Notes: generated by a model not told the origin, from the sequence alone. A stretch of DNA of 64,000 nucleotides from an uncultured Bacteroidales bacterium (GCA_900317055.1 ONFF01000004.1:121243-185242), one strand, 5' to 3'; numbered from the stretch's first letter, positions 16,721 to 25,920 are shown. Translations and numbers: made by a program.

Positions 16721-17269
16721 ATGAAGAAAAAATTCATCTGCCCTATCTGCGGGTATGTACACGAAGGAGAGGAAGCCCCGGAGCGCTGCCCTCAATGCAA
16801 GCAAATCGTCGAATGGAAAGTCGTTGACGAGAGCGCTGCCCTGAACTTTGTCACCGAGCATGTCGTCGGTATCGCCAAAGGCACCGGCGAGGATATGATC
16901 AAGGACCTCAACGCACACTTCATGGGCGAAGCTACCGAAGTCGGCATGTACCTGGCCATGAGCCGTCAAGCCGACCGTGAAGGCTATCCTGAGATTGCCG
17001 AGGCTTTCAAACGCTATGCCTTCGAAGAGGCTGAGCACTGCGCCAAGTTCGCCGAATTGCTGGGCGATGTGGTGTGGGACACCAAGACCAACCTCTACAA
17101 GCGCATGATTGCCGAATGCGGTGCCTGCGAAGACAAGATGCGCATCGCCCGCGTGGCCAAGGAGCGCAACCTCGACGCCATCCACGACACCGTCCACGAG
17201 ATGGCCAAAGACGAAGCCCGCCACGGTAAAGGCTTTGAGGGATTGTATAAACGGTATTTTGAAAAATAA
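16721..17269 (+). CDS. rbr: rubrerythrin with N-terminal rubredoxin domain
   Basis: A 182-residue protein in reverse order: a rubredoxin-like zinc or iron site (CPICGY ... CPQCKQ, residues 6-28) comes first. The four-helix di-iron domain follows, with [18 protein letters not shown] and EARHGKGF. Reverse rubrerythrins reduce peroxide and protect anaerobes in the cytoplasm. A -7 element TATCTTTG lies at 16669-16676, and the start follows it by about 45 bp. It is paired with a ferritin gene downstream, suggesting a joint oxidative-stress and iron role. Confidence 0.94.
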   Translation: MKKKFICPICGYVHEGEEAPERCPQCKQIVEWKVVDESAALNFVTEHVVGIAKGTGEDMIKDLNAHFMGEATEVGMYLAMSRQADREGYPEIAEAFKRYAFEEAEHCAKFAELLGDVVWDTKTNLYKRMIAECGACEDKMRIARVAKERNLDAIHDTVHEMAKDEARHGKGFEGLYKRYFEK

Positions 17270-17271
17270 TT

Positions 17272-17346
17272 AGGAATGATGAATGCGGAATGCTGAATGA
17301 CCTCAGTCAGGCACATTCAGCATTCCTAATTCCGCATTCCACATTA
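17272..17346. repeat. GAATGCTGAATG-type inverted intergenic repeat
   Basis: GAATGATGAATGCGGAATG is followed by CATTCAGCATTCC and further inverse units, forming an imperfect hairpin between rbr and the ferritin gene. The arms end just before the ferritin start. Confidence 0.75.
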
Positions 17347-17358
17347 AAATTTAATACT

Positions 17359-17871
17359 ATGATTAGCAAGAAATTAGCAAAGGCCATCAACGACCAGATC
17401 AATGCTGAAATGTGGTCGGCCTATCTCTATCTGAGCATGTCGCAAGACATCTATGCCAAAGGTTACAAAGGCATCGCCCATTGGTACAAAGTGCAGTTCC
17501 TCGAGGAGCAAGCCCACGCCGCCATCATGATCAACTACATGCATTCACAAGATGCCAAGGTCGTCCTCGCCCCCATCGCCAAAGTGCAGACCGAATGGAA
17601 GAGTGTCCTGGCTGCTTTTGAAGACACCCTTGAACATGAAAAGAAAGTGACCGCCATGATCAACAATCTGTGCGACATCGCCGATGAGGACAAAGACCGC
17701 GCTGCCGCCAACTTCCTCGCCTGGTTCATCGACGAGCAGGTGGAAGAGGAAGAGAACGCCCGAGACCTCGTGCGTCAAGCCACGATGATTGGCGACCATA
17801 TCGGTGGCATGATCATGCTCGACAAGGAGCTCGGTGCCCGTGAATACCACACGCCCAGCCCGCTGAAATAA
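17359..17871 (+). CDS. ftnA: ferritin
   Basis: A 170-residue four-helix-bundle ferritin. The ferroxidase ligands are visible in INAEMWSAYLYLSM, FLEEQAHA and the later helix WFIDEQVEEEENA. It oxidises Fe(II) and stores ferric mineral. The start at 17359 (MISKKLAKA) is chosen because an upstream in-frame extension to 17290 is translated from the intergenic palindrome. A strong terminator follows at 17921. Confidence 0.94.
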   Translation: MISKKLAKAINDQINAEMWSAYLYLSMSQDIYAKGYKGIAHWYKVQFLEEQAHAAIMINYMHSQDAKVVLAPIAKVQTEWKSVLAAFEDTLEHEKKVTAMINNLCDIADEDKDRAAANFLAWFIDEQVEEEENARDLVRQATMIGDHIGGMIMLDKELGAREYHTPSPLK

Positions 17872-17881
17872 TGCAACAATT

Positions 17882-17909
17882 GTAGAGACTGTGTACACAC
17901 TGTCTCTAC
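17882..17909. other. hairpin after ferritin gene
   Basis: GTAGAGAC (17882-17889) and GTCTCTAC (17902-17909) form an 8-bp perfect stem ten bases after the ferritin stop. It has no U-tract, so it is more likely an RNA 3' stabiliser than a terminator. Confidence 0.4.
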
Positions 17910-17920
17910 CAGCAAAACGA

Positions 17921-17953
17921 AAAACTCCGCTGCTCATCGAACAGCGGAGTTTT
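17921..17953. terminator. bidirectional rho-independent terminator
   Basis: AAAACTCCGCTG and CAGCGGAGTTTT form a perfect 12-bp stem with a 9-nt loop. T-runs on both sides serve the ferritin gene on the plus strand and the converging gene ending at 17975 on the minus strand. Confidence 0.9.
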
Positions 17954-17974
17954 TATATTGCATTGTTTCTGCCC

Positions 17975-18463
17975 TCAAAAACTCAATGTCAGCCCGACAC
18001 CTCCTGGCACCAAGCCAAAATCAAATTTGACAGGGTCTCCGCAAGAAGTTGAACCCAAACTATTGTTATAAATGGTTGCACCTCTTGCAAGATGGATGTC
18101 TGCCAATGCAGTCACTCCTATTCCAATGGCCGCAACACCCAATCCTCCAGCAAACAAATATGTATTGAACTTGCCCCCACCAATCATACTCCCTAATTGC
18201 CAACCTGAAACGGCACCACCAGCACATGCCAACACAGTCGCAACGTCATTTAACACATCTGCTTCCTTCATCTCCATAAGCGCCAATTCATTACTGGCAA
18301 CAATGGTTTTCAAATCCCCGATGCTGGAAACCACCAATCCATTATGAATATATTTATGACCTAGGAAAACCTTTTCCATAATAATGGAATCGGTGCTTGA
18401 TTGCGAATATAGCGACATCAGTCCCAAAAATAGCATAGCTGCAACCAATAATACCTTTTTCAT
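17975..18463 (-). CDS. hypothetical exported/membrane protein
   Basis: A 162-residue protein with a clear signal peptide (MKKVLLVAAMLFLGLMSLYSQ). Two Gly/Ala-rich hydrophobic segments near residues 75-125 (VATVLACAGGAVSGW and FAGGLGVAAIGIGVTAL) look like a membrane hairpin or glycine-zipper pair. I recognise no family and assign no function. It is a single-gene unit, convergent with the ferritin gene across a shared terminator. Confidence 0.6.
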   Translation of the reverse strand: MKKVLLVAAMLFLGLMSLYSQSSTDSIIMEKVFLGHKYIHNGLVVSSIGDLKTIVASNELALMEMKEADVLNDVATVLACAGGAVSGWQLGSMIGGGKFNTYLFAGGLGVAAIGIGVTALADIHLARGATIYNNSLGSTSCGDPVKFDFGLVPGGVGLTLSF

Positions 18464-18501
18464 TTTCTATACAACTTGCTTTAATGATAACCAAATTAAA
18501 A

Positions 18502-19533
18502 TCACAGTTCCCCAGCCTGTTTCTTCGCCCAGTATTCCTTGAAGACTTCATAGTTCTTCTCAAGCAATGTCGGCGTATCGAGACCGTAAGGGCATTTCCC
18601 GTGGCAGGCGTTGCAGTGCTTACACTTCTCGATGAGTTTCATCTTCTCGGCCCATTCCTCGGTAAGATAGACACTATAAGGTGCGCGCTTGAGGAAGAGG
18701 CTCATTCGGGCACAGTCGTTGATTTGGATGCCTGCCGGACACGGCATGCAATAGCCACAGCCACGGCAGAAATCGCCCGACAACTCGGCGCGTTCCTTCT
18801 CAATCTTGCGCCATGAAGCGGAAGACAGCTCTGGCTCATGGTCTTGGTATGAGAGGAACTCATCCAACTCGCTCTCGCGTTGAATGCCCCAGATGGGCAA
18901 GGCATGGTCGAACTGGTTAAGGAAGGCATAGGCCAATGCCGAGTCGTTGATGAGTCCACCCGCCAAGGCTTTCATGCAGATGAAGCCCATGTTATGCTTG
19001 AAGCAGGCCTCCACAATCTTCTGGTCTTCTTCCGAAGAGAGATAGGAGAACGGATATTGCAGCGTGTCATAGCAGTCGCGCTCAATGGCTTCCATAGCCA
19101 CATTCTGACGGTGGTTGCTGATGCCAATAAACCGGACCTTGCCTTGGCGTTTGGCAACCTTCATGGCATCATACAAGCCTTCCTTGTCACCTGGGCGGGG
19201 GCAATAATCGGGATTATGGAACTGGTAGATATCCAGATAATCGGTCTTCAGGTTTTTCAAAGTGGTATGAAGGTCTTTCCAAAAGTCTTCGATGGTGGTG
19301 GCAGCCGTCTTGGAAGCGATGATGACTTTTTTCCTTCTGTCGGCAAAGGCCGCGCCGATTTTCTCCTCACTGTCGGTGTAGAACCGCGCCGTGTCATAGA
19401 AGTTGATGCCATTATCGTATGCCTTATGCAGCAAATACACGGCTTCCTTTTCGCTGATTCTCTGGATGGGAAGGGCTCCAAAGCCATTCTTGTTCACCTT
19501 CAAGTTGGTCTTGCCTAATGTAATGATCTTCAT
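18502..19533 (-). CDS. aldo/keto reductase with C-terminal ferredoxin-like Fe-S domain
   Basis: A 343-residue protein. Residues 1-250 form an aldo/keto reductase barrel with the catalytic region FYDTARFYTDSEE and the NAD(P)-binding end. The C-terminal part carries two cysteine clusters, CRGCGYCMPCP and CKHCNACHGKCP, typical of a 2[4Fe-4S] domain in this subfamily. It probably reduces an unknown small carbonyl substrate with electrons passed through the clusters. The start at 19533 (MKIITLGKT) is chosen over a codon seven upstream because it begins the conserved strand. The gene is monocistronic. Confidence 0.88.
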   Translation of the reverse strand: MKIITLGKTNLKVNKNGFGALPIQRISEKEAVYLLHKAYDNGINFYDTARFYTDSEEKIGAAFADRRKKVIIASKTAATTIEDFWKDLHTTLKNLKTDYLDIYQFHNPDYCPRPGDKEGLYDAMKVAKRQGKVRFIGISNHRQNVAMEAIERDCYDTLQYPFSYLSSEEDQKIVEACFKHNMGFICMKALAGGLINDSALAYAFLNQFDHALPIWGIQRESELDEFLSYQDHEPELSSASWRKIEKERAELSGDFCRGCGYCMPCPAGIQINDCARMSLFLKRAPYSVYLTEEWAEKMKLIEKCKHCNACHGKCPYGLDTPTLLEKNYEVFKEYWAKKQAGEL

Positions 19534-19668
19534 AACTACTTGATTTTGGCACAAAAATACAAAAAGAATTGAAATACACCAAATTTCGGCGAGAAAAAGT
19601 TAAATCACCTTCCTTATAAAGGGATGTTGAAGGCTTCTGAAAGCATGTCATCCCCGCACTGATTGCAT

Positions 19669-19821
19669 GCCTCAACATGTATGTCATCCCTACGAAGGCT
19701 AGTGGGCAAAGGCATGGGATCTATACATGTTGAGGCCTTTATGTATGGTCTTGTCTCCTTGAACCACCTCCCATAGATTCCACGCTTTCCCACATCCCTC
19801 TGTTGGAATGACATGGGAGGC
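19669..19821. repeat. two REP-like hairpins of the ATGTCAT/ATCTAT family
   Basis: The first hairpin pairs GCCTCAACATGTATGTCATC (from 19669) with its near complement ending at 19736. The second, in opposite orientation, spans about 19767-19821 (CCTCCCATAGATTCC ... GGAATGACATGGGAGG). Both show the family's conserved internal mismatch between GTCAT and ATCTA. They lie between the aldo/keto reductase and the fatty-acid transporter genes. Nothing else is visible in the 294-bp gap. Confidence 0.7.
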
Positions 19822-19827
19822 TTGCTA

Positions 19828-21177
19828 TTATGCCCAAAGCAACAATCCTCCGCAAATAATCAATCCCGTGACAAACAGATCAATGATGCAGAAGCCCATG
19901 ATATCCTTAGCGTTGAGTTTGGCAATGGCCAAGGCCGGCAAAGCCCAGAAAGGCTGAATGAGATTGGTCCAGGCATCGCCCCAAGAAATAGCCATACCCG
20001 TCAAGCCAGGAGCCACACCCAAGGCGGCACCTGCCGTGAACATAATGGGCGCTTGAATCGCCCAGTGACCACCACCAGAAGGCACGAACATGTTCAAAAT
20101 GGCTGCACAGAAGAAGGTGAACAATGGATAGGTCTTTGGCGTGGAAATGGCAACACAAGCATTACTCACCACCTCGCCCAAGCAGATACCCGACTCCCCT
20201 ACTCCCGTGATGATACCCATGATACCCGCATAAAAGGGGAATTGCAGCAATATCCCTGCTGCGCCACCCACCGATTTACCGAAGGCCTTGACATAAGCCA
20301 ACGGTGTGCCATGTAAGATGACACCCAAAAACAGGAACAGCATGATGACCGCACCGAGGTCGAAAGTGCCACCTTTGACAAACAACTTGATGACCAGATA
20401 GGTCAAGCCCAATAGTGAAATAATCCAAGACAGAATGCGGCTGTTCTCCAGCTTTTCGGCTGGCGTGGTGGCTTTTGGCAGAGGTTTGGGTTCTTCCTCA
20501 AACAACAGCGAAGGCTCAATGGCCACCACATGCTCGCCTTTGGGGTGCATCAGTGCGTTGACCACAACGATAGCCACGATGACCACCGCCACTATGATGA
20601 GGTTCTGATAGGCCAAGATGGTCTCACTAACAGGTATGGGTTGTGTGAGTGTGCCGTTGGTAACTTTCTCAAGATTAGATTCTTTCGATGCCATTGTGAG
20701 CGGAATAGAACCCGAAAGGCCCGCATGCCACACCACAAAGCCGCTATAAGCAGAAGCGATGAGCAGGCGGTAGTCCACTCCACGCAGTTTCTTTGCGATT
20801 TCCTTGGCGAAGATGACACCCACGATGAGGCCAAAGCCCCAGTTGAGCCAGCAGGCCAAGGCCGAGATGCCCGTCACCAATGCAATAGCGCCAGCGGGGG
20901 TCTTAGGCAAGCCCGCCAAAGCACTGATGCCTTTCTTAATGGAAGGTGCCGCCGCCAAGGCAGAGCCCGTCACCAACACCAAGGCCATCTGCATGGCAAA
21001 GGCCAACAGCGACCACACGCCATTGCCCCAATGCTCGACCACCTCAAGTGGCGTCTGCTTACACACAGGCATGGCGATGATGAAGGCCAAAAGGGTCAGC
21101 ACTACGGCAAAGATGAAAGGCTCAGGGAGATATTTCTGAACGAGTTTTACGCAAAAACGGATGATTTTTTGGAACAT
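19828..21177 (-). CDS. atoE: short-chain fatty acid transporter, AtoE family
   Basis: A 449-residue integral membrane protein with about a dozen hydrophobic segments. It has the family signatures WNWGFGLI-like (CWLNWGFGLIVGV) near residue 115 and PSGGGHWAIQAP near residue 365. AtoE-type carriers move short-chain fatty acids such as butyrate or acetoacetate across the inner membrane. No beta-oxidation or CoA-transferase genes are adjacent, so the physiological substrate is unclear. The C-terminus ends close to the REP-like hairpins. Confidence 0.88.
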   Translation of the reverse strand: MFQKIIRFCVKLVQKYLPEPFIFAVVLTLLAFIIAMPVCKQTPLEVVEHWGNGVWSLLAFAMQMALVLVTGSALAAAPSIKKGISALAGLPKTPAGAIALVTGISALACWLNWGFGLIVGVIFAKEIAKKLRGVDYRLLIASAYSGFVVWHAGLSGSIPLTMASKESNLEKVTNGTLTQPIPVSETILAYQNLIIVAVVIVAIVVVNALMHPKGEHVVAIEPSLLFEEEPKPLPKATTPAEKLENSRILSWIISLLGLTYLVIKLFVKGGTFDLGAVIMLFLFLGVILHGTPLAYVKAFGKSVGGAAGILLQFPFYAGIMGIITGVGESGICLGEVVSNACVAISTPKTYPLFTFFCAAILNMFVPSGGGHWAIQAPIMFTAGAALGVAPGLTGMAISWGDAWTNLIQPFWALPALAIAKLNAKDIMGFCIIDLFVTGLIICGGLLLWA

Positions 21178-21182
21178 GGTTG

Positions 21183-21340
21183 GGATTTAAGATTTAAGAT
21201 TCAAAGATTCAAGATTTAAGATTCAAGGATTGGCTCTCAGCTGTCAGCAATCAGCTTTAACTTCGTTGAATACTTCGTATTTCAGCTCGCTAGTGGCAAA
21301 GCTGATGGCTGACTGCTGATAGCTGATAGCTTTTTTACTA
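21183..21340. repeat. tandem TTTAAGATT units and CAGCTGTCAGCAATCAGC palindrome
   Basis: AAGATTTAAGATTC-type tandem units at about 21186-21228 are followed by an inverted repeat. GCTGTCAGCAATCAGCTTT (from about 21240) pairs imperfectly with AAAGCTGATGGCTGACTGC, ending near 21330. It fills the truA/atoE gap. Confidence 0.55.
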
Positions 21341-21342
21341 TT

Positions 21343-22086
21343 TCAAGATTGTACTTCATACTCCACTTCTTCTAAAAACAACGCATGCGCAGGCACCGAA
21401 GTGCCGGCTTCGCAGCGGTCCTTGCGCTCGATGACGGCGCGGAACTCTTCCAAGGTCATACGCCCTTTCCCTATCTCCAACAAGGTGCCGACGATGGCCC
21501 GCACCATGTTGCGCAAGAAACGGTCGGCCTTGATACGGAACACCAACAAACCGTCCTGCTCAAACCAACGCGCTTCCATGATCTTGCAGTTGTTGGTCTT
21601 CACCTGAGTATGGACCTTCGAGAAACTCGTAAAGTCCTCGTATTCAAAGAGGATGTTGGCGGCTTCCTGCATCTTGGCAATGTCCAAATCACCATAAAGG
21701 AAATAGGCATCGTTAATATGGAAAGGATTCTTCGTGCGTGTGATATAATAATGATAGGTGCGCGACACGGCATCGAAACGGGCATGCATCTCAGGCGCAA
21801 CTTGCCAAATCCTATAAATCACAATGTCCTCGGGAAGGAAGGCATTCATCTGATGGGCAAGCATTTCCGCGTCTTTCAGCTCTTGCTCTATGTCGAAATG
21901 AGCATAATAGTTCCTTGCGTGGACACCCGTGTCGGTGCGCCCACAACCTGTGATGGATATAGTTTGCCCCAACTTAAGGCTCAGACATTGCTCCACCGTG
22001 GCCTGCACGCTGTTGGAGTGCGGCTGAATCTGGTAGCCATGGTAGCGGCTGCCGTTGTAGGCCATTTTTATGAAGTATCGAGGCAT
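21343..22086 (-). CDS. truA: tRNA pseudouridine(38-40) synthase TruA
   Basis: A 247-residue pseudouridine synthase. The catalytic motif GCGRTDTGVHA contains the nucleophilic Asp near residue 51, and RFLRNMVRAIVGTL lies in the C-terminal half. It modifies U38-40 in the anticodon stem of many tRNAs. The length is normal. It is divergent from aat across a palindromic repeat. Confidence 0.96.
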   Translation of the reverse strand: MPRYFIKMAYNGSRYHGYQIQPHSNSVQATVEQCLSLKLGQTISITGCGRTDTGVHARNYYAHFDIEQELKDAEMLAHQMNAFLPEDIVIYRIWQVAPEMHARFDAVSRTYHYYITRTKNPFHINDAYFLYGDLDIAKMQEAANILFEYEDFTSFSKVHTQVKTNNCKIMEARWFEQDGLLVFRIKADRFLRNMVRAIVGTLLEIGKGRMTLEEFRAVIERKDRCEAGTSVPAHALFLEEVEYEVQS

Positions 22087-22128
22087 ATACTCCTATTTGG
22101 AGGCACAAAAATAGAGAAAAATCTAATT

Positions 22129-22200
22129 CGGAATGCTGAATGTGGAATGCTGAATGCCTTTTCTATCATTCAGCATTCAGCATTCCTACATTCAGCATTT
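22129..22200. repeat. GAATGCTGAATG-type inverted intergenic repeat
   Basis: GGAATGCTGAATGTGGAATG is followed by CATTCAGCATTCAGC and more inverse units, between truA and aat. A -7-like TATTTTTG for aat follows immediately at 22211-22218. Confidence 0.75.
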
Positions 22201-22236
22201 AAAAAATCACTATTTTTGCGCTTCGATTTCATCGAT

Positions 22237-23019
22237 ATGAACATTTTGTACCAACTCAACGACGACGACTGCTTTTTTCCACCTGCCGACCGTGCCAACA
22301 AGGACGGCTTGCTGGCCTTTGGCGGCGACCTCTCGCCCCAGCGTCTGGTGGTGGCCTACGCCAACGGCATCTTCCCTTGGTACAACGAAGACGAGCCCTT
22401 GCTTTGGTGGTCGCTCGACCCACGCCTCATCATCCGCCCGGGCGAAATGAGAGTGAGCAAATCGTTACGACACACATTGCGGTCGGGAAAGTTCGAGGTG
22501 AGGATGGACACCAACTTCCGTGAGGTGATGCTGCATTGCGCCGAAACCCCGCGCAAGGACCAAGACGGCACCTGGATTCAAGACGAGATGGTGGATGCCT
22601 ACTGCGAACTGCACGACTTGGGCATCGCCCATTCCTTTGAGAGTTATCAAGACGGCGAGTTAGTAGGAGGATTGTATGGCATCGCCATCGGCAAGGCGTT
22701 TTTCGGCGAGTCGATGTTTCATACAGTCACAGACGCATCGAAAGTGGCATTTTATCACTTGCATCAGTTTTTGCAGGCACACGACTTCAAACTCATTGAC
22801 TGCCAGCAGGAAACAGAGCATCTGATGAGTCTCGGGGCCTACTCCATTTCCCGCAAGGACTTCCTTGATGAACTCAAAACATTGACCCAAGAAGCCTCAT
22901 TGGTTGGAAAATGGGGCACAGAAGATTGCGAGGAACTATACCTCAACATCAAACAGCCTGAGAAGTTGCAATTCAGGGCCTATAACATGGATGAAGATGT
23001 TGCCCTATCCAATGATTGA
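22237..23019 (+). CDS. aat: leucyl/phenylalanyl-tRNA-protein transferase
   Basis: A 260-residue Aat protein with hallmarks DGLLAFGGDLSP, GIFPWYNEDEPLLWWSLDPR and GGLYGIAIGKAFFGESMF. It adds Leu or Phe to N-termini bearing Lys or Arg, marking proteins for ClpS/Clp-mediated degradation. The frame is open far upstream, but that part is antisense to truA. The ATG at 22237 begins the conserved protein 18 bp after a -7 element TATTTTTG (22211-22218). Confidence 0.94.
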   Translation: MNILYQLNDDDCFFPPADRANKDGLLAFGGDLSPQRLVVAYANGIFPWYNEDEPLLWWSLDPRLIIRPGEMRVSKSLRHTLRSGKFEVRMDTNFREVMLHCAETPRKDQDGTWIQDEMVDAYCELHDLGIAHSFESYQDGELVGGLYGIAIGKAFFGESMFHTVTDASKVAFYHLHQFLQAHDFKLIDCQQETEHLMSLGAYSISRKDFLDELKTLTQEASLVGKWGTEDCEELYLNIKQPEKLQFRAYNMDEDVALSND

Positions 23020-23072
23020 CAGCAGATTGTAAGCTGACAGACAGAAATCCGACCTGTTTTTCATCTTTTTTC

Positions 23073-23103
23073 TTTGGCCTTTCCGAGATTTTCCCTATTT
23101 TTG
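23073..23103 (+). promoter_or_regulatory. consensus Bacteroidales promoter for arginine deiminase gene
   Basis: TTTG at 23073-23076 and TATTTTTG at 23096-23103 are separated by exactly 19 bp, a full match to the phylum's housekeeping promoter. The expected transcript start is near 23110. Confidence 0.8.
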
Positions 23104-23163
23104 CACCCATCTTTGGAGCAAGTGGCTAAGCCCTGCTCTTATTGTTTCACCAAAACGGTTTTT

Positions 23164-24414
23164 ATGGATTCACAAGAAGGAATCAAAGTCAGTGTCAACT
23201 CAGAAATTGGAAAACTCCAACATGTTCTAGTACATACTCCAGGCCCGGAACTGGAAAAAGTAACCCCGGAAAACGCGCACACCTTCCTGTTCAGCGACAT
23301 CTTGAACATGCAAGTGGCGCAAAAAGAATACAGCTATTTCAAGAGAGTGTTGCAAAAAGTGGCCGAAGTCCACGAAATTGGCGACTTGTTGACTGACATC
23401 CTGCAAATGGATAGTGTCAAGAACGCCATGGTTGACCGCGTGTGCAAAACCGAGGACAAAGGTTTCCTCGCGCCTTACCTGAAAACACTTCCTGCCGAAG
23501 AGCTCTCACGCCAGCTGATTGAAGGCGTCCGCCTTGAGGATGTCACCTTCATCAACAAGGACCCGTACGCCCTGCTGCCAATTCCGAACCTGTTCTTCAT
23601 GCGCGATGCGTCGTTCACCATGTTCGACAACATCATGATCAGCAACATGGCCACGACGGTGCGTTCACGCGAGTGCCTGATCCTGAACAGCATCTACAAC
23701 CTGCATCCATTGTTCGACACCAAGGTAGTCAACCCCGTGTTGAGCTACGACATCCACGGCGAGGGTACGGTGGAAGGCGGCGATGTGCAAATCATCCGCG
23801 ACGATGTGGTGATCTGCGGCTTAGGCTCGCGCACCAACATGCACGGCGTGGAGGCATTGGTCGAGCATCTGAAGACCAAACCTGGCGTGAAGCACCTCAT
23901 CTTCCAAGAACTGCCTTTGGAACCCGAGTCGTTCATCCACCTCGACATGGTGTTCACCATGCTCGATGTCGACCGTTGCATGATCTACGAGCCCGTCATC
24001 ATGAACAGCAAGTATAAGACCTTCCATATCACCGTCGACGGACAGAAAGCCATAGGCAAGGAGGTCACAGACCTGTTGGCTGGCTTGAAAGAAATCGGCA
24101 TCGACCTGGAACCTGTATATTGCGGCAACCGCAACAACGACTGGGCAGCCCGTGAGCAATGGCACAGCGGCTGCAACTTCTTCTGCCTCGAACCCGGTAA
24201 GTTCATCGGCTATGGCCGTAACCAACACACCTTGGAGGCCTTGAACAAAGCGGGCTTCAACATCGTCACGGCTGCCGATGTGGCCAACCACAGAGTCAAC
24301 CTGGACAAAGTGAAGAAGTGCATCGTCGCCTTCGAGGGCAACGAACTCTCGCGTGGCGGCGGCGGCGCCCGATGCATGACCATGCCGGTGCAACGCATGG
24401 CTGTGGAGTGGTAA
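23164..24414 (+). CDS. arcA: arginine deiminase
   Basis: A 416-residue guanidino-group hydrolase. It contains FFMRDASFTMFDN, the GEGTVEGGDVQ substrate loop, EQWHSGCNFFCL, and the C-terminal nucleophile region RGGGGARCMTMP. It converts arginine to citrulline and ammonia. Carbamate kinase and ornithine transcarbamylase genes are not adjacent, so this may serve acid resistance or arginine use rather than a complete local pathway. The start at 23164 (MDSQEGIKV) follows the promoter by 60 bp; an earlier in-frame ATG at 23074 lies inside the promoter. A hairpin terminator follows at 24464. Confidence 0.94.
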   Translation: MDSQEGIKVSVNSEIGKLQHVLVHTPGPELEKVTPENAHTFLFSDILNMQVAQKEYSYFKRVLQKVAEVHEIGDLLTDILQMDSVKNAMVDRVCKTEDKGFLAPYLKTLPAEELSRQLIEGVRLEDVTFINKDPYALLPIPNLFFMRDASFTMFDNIMISNMATTVRSRECLILNSIYNLHPLFDTKVVNPVLSYDIHGEGTVEGGDVQIIRDDVVICGLGSRTNMHGVEALVEHLKTKPGVKHLIFQELPLEPESFIHLDMVFTMLDVDRCMIYEPVIMNSKYKTFHITVDGQKAIGKEVTDLLAGLKEIGIDLEPVYCGNRNNDWAAREQWHSGCNFFCLEPGKFIGYGRNQHTLEALNKAGFNIVTAADVANHRVNLDKVKKCIVAFEGNELSRGGGGARCMTMPVQRMAVEW

Positions 24415-24463
24415 GAGAGACAACATCTCACAAGAAGAAAAGTGCCGAAAACACTATAAAAAC

Positions 24464-24494
24464 AAAGGAGTTACGATGATTCGCAACTCCTTTT
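24464..24494 (+). terminator. rho-independent terminator after arginine deiminase gene
   Basis: AAAGGAGTT and AACTCCTTT form a 9-bp stem ending in a T-run at 24491-24494, 50 bp after the arcA stop. Confidence 0.75.
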
Positions 24495-24519
24495 ATTGTC
24501 AATTTAGCTTATTAAAAAT

Positions 24520-25626
24520 ATGAAGAAACAGACTACACGCTGGATGCTCGCCGCCATCCTTATTCTCTGCGGTGTTATGACATCGTGCAATAAGGAGACG
24601 AACAACCCCGAGAATGAGACAATAAAACTACAATGTGAGAAACCCTCCTATCTGAGGGAGGGCGACACGGTGGCCCTTATCTCACCATCGTACTTTACCC
24701 CAATGGAAAATGTGGAGCGCACCGCGGAAGTGTTACGCGGTTGGGGACTGACACCTATCATTGGTCCCAATGTAGGCAAGATATACCAAGGCAAATATGC
24801 CGGCACCGTCGAGGAGCGCGTCAGCGACCTGCGTTGGGCTCTCAACCGACACGGCATTAAAGCTATCATCTGCAACCGTGGCGGATATGGTACTATTCAA
24901 CTCATCAACCAGCTGACCTACAACGATTTCAAGGCAAATCCAAAATGGCTTGTGGGCTTCAGCGACATCACCACGCTGCATGGTTTAGAAAGCCGTGCCG
25001 GAGTGATGAGTATACACGGAACGATGAGCTCGTTTCTTGCCGCTGGTGGTATGGATGCTACCAGTACCCTGATGCGCGACTTGCTGATGGGCCAAGTGCC
25101 GCGTTATGAACTACCAGCACACCCGCAGAACATCATTGGACAGGCCAAAGGCGTGTTAGTTGGCGGCAACCTTTGCACCTTCGCTCCTAACCTCGGCACT
25201 CAAGCCGATGCCACCCAGGCTGAAGACATCATCCTCTTTATCGAGGAGGTAGGAGAATCGATGCACAACATCGACCGTCAGTTCAACATCCTTGCCATGA
25301 ACGGCGTACTCGACCGTTGCAAAGGGGTCATCCTTGGTTCGTTCGTCAGCTGCGGCAGTGAGTTCGAATACGAAAGCGTCGAAGCGATGCTCCATTCCTA
25401 TCTTACGGCTTACAACATTCCCGTCATGTGCGGCTTCCCAGCTGGACATGACGACATCAACCTGCCCCTCGTGATGGGTGCACCAGTAACAATGGATGTA
25501 CGGGCCGACGGTGCCACACTTCAGTTCGACATCGAAGGTCAACAAACCGAAGTCCACACTTCCAATCTTTCCACGGCAAAGACTCCTCTTGAGTCTCGCC
25601 TTCAACGCTCAGGAAAGTTGGAATAA
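24520..25626 (+). CDS. LD-carboxypeptidase family lipoprotein (peptidase S66)
   Basis: A 368-residue protein. A lipoprotein signal peptide ends CGVMTSC, giving Cys23 as the likely lipidated residue. It is followed by an S66 domain with GDTVALISPS, the nucleophile motif GFSDITTLHG and the catalytic Glu/His regions IEEVGESMHNIDRQ and FPAGHDD. LD-carboxypeptidases trim the terminal D-Ala of peptidoglycan tetrapeptides during recycling. A membrane-anchored, exported form would act in the periplasm on cell-wall fragments or related peptides. The tail after residue 345 is polar and not conserved. It is monocistronic. Confidence 0.87.
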   Translation: MKKQTTRWMLAAILILCGVMTSCNKETNNPENETIKLQCEKPSYLREGDTVALISPSYFTPMENVERTAEVLRGWGLTPIIGPNVGKIYQGKYAGTVEERVSDLRWALNRHGIKAIICNRGGYGTIQLINQLTYNDFKANPKWLVGFSDITTLHGLESRAGVMSIHGTMSSFLAAGGMDATSTLMRDLLMGQVPRYELPAHPQNIIGQAKGVLVGGNLCTFAPNLGTQADATQAEDIILFIEEVGESMHNIDRQFNILAMNGVLDRCKGVILGSFVSCGSEFEYESVEAMLHSYLTAYNIPVMCGFPAGHDDINLPLVMGAPVTMDVRADGATLQFDIEGQQTEVHTSNLSTAKTPLESRLQRSGKLE

Positions 25627-25917
25627 GTCGAATGGCGGTGTTTTTCCGCATTGCAAATGCTGACATTCTCGCCTCCCGAATTGCAAATTCGGGAGAACGG
25701 GTAAACATCCTACACATTGTCATCGTCTGCGTCCCGCAGACGGAGGGGTGCGTGGCCTGCCGGGGTGCTGCCGTAGGTCGCGACCTACGGTAAAGAGAGT
25801 TTAGCCCCTTCGGGGCTAGGCTGCCGCGGTATACAGCCACACGGAATGACAACACCTGCGCCCCTTGCCGTCATTGCGGACTTGATCCGCAATCTCCTAA
25901 ACCGCCAGAGGACTACA
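25627..25917. repeat. hairpin cluster at left edge of the accessory zone
   Basis: No gene is visible here. Perfect hairpins follow one another: CTCCCGAATT with AATTCGGGAG (25673-25695), GTCTGCG with CGCAGAC (25725-25741), the 20-bp palindrome CCGTAGGTCGCGACCTACGG (25771-25790), and TAGCCCC with GGGGCTA (25802-25818). Then comes a GTCATTGCGGA...TCCGCAATC element near 25870-25894, resembling the widespread GTCATTGCGAGG...GCAATC class of bacterial palindromes. Confidence 0.65.
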
Positions 25918-25920
25918 CTC

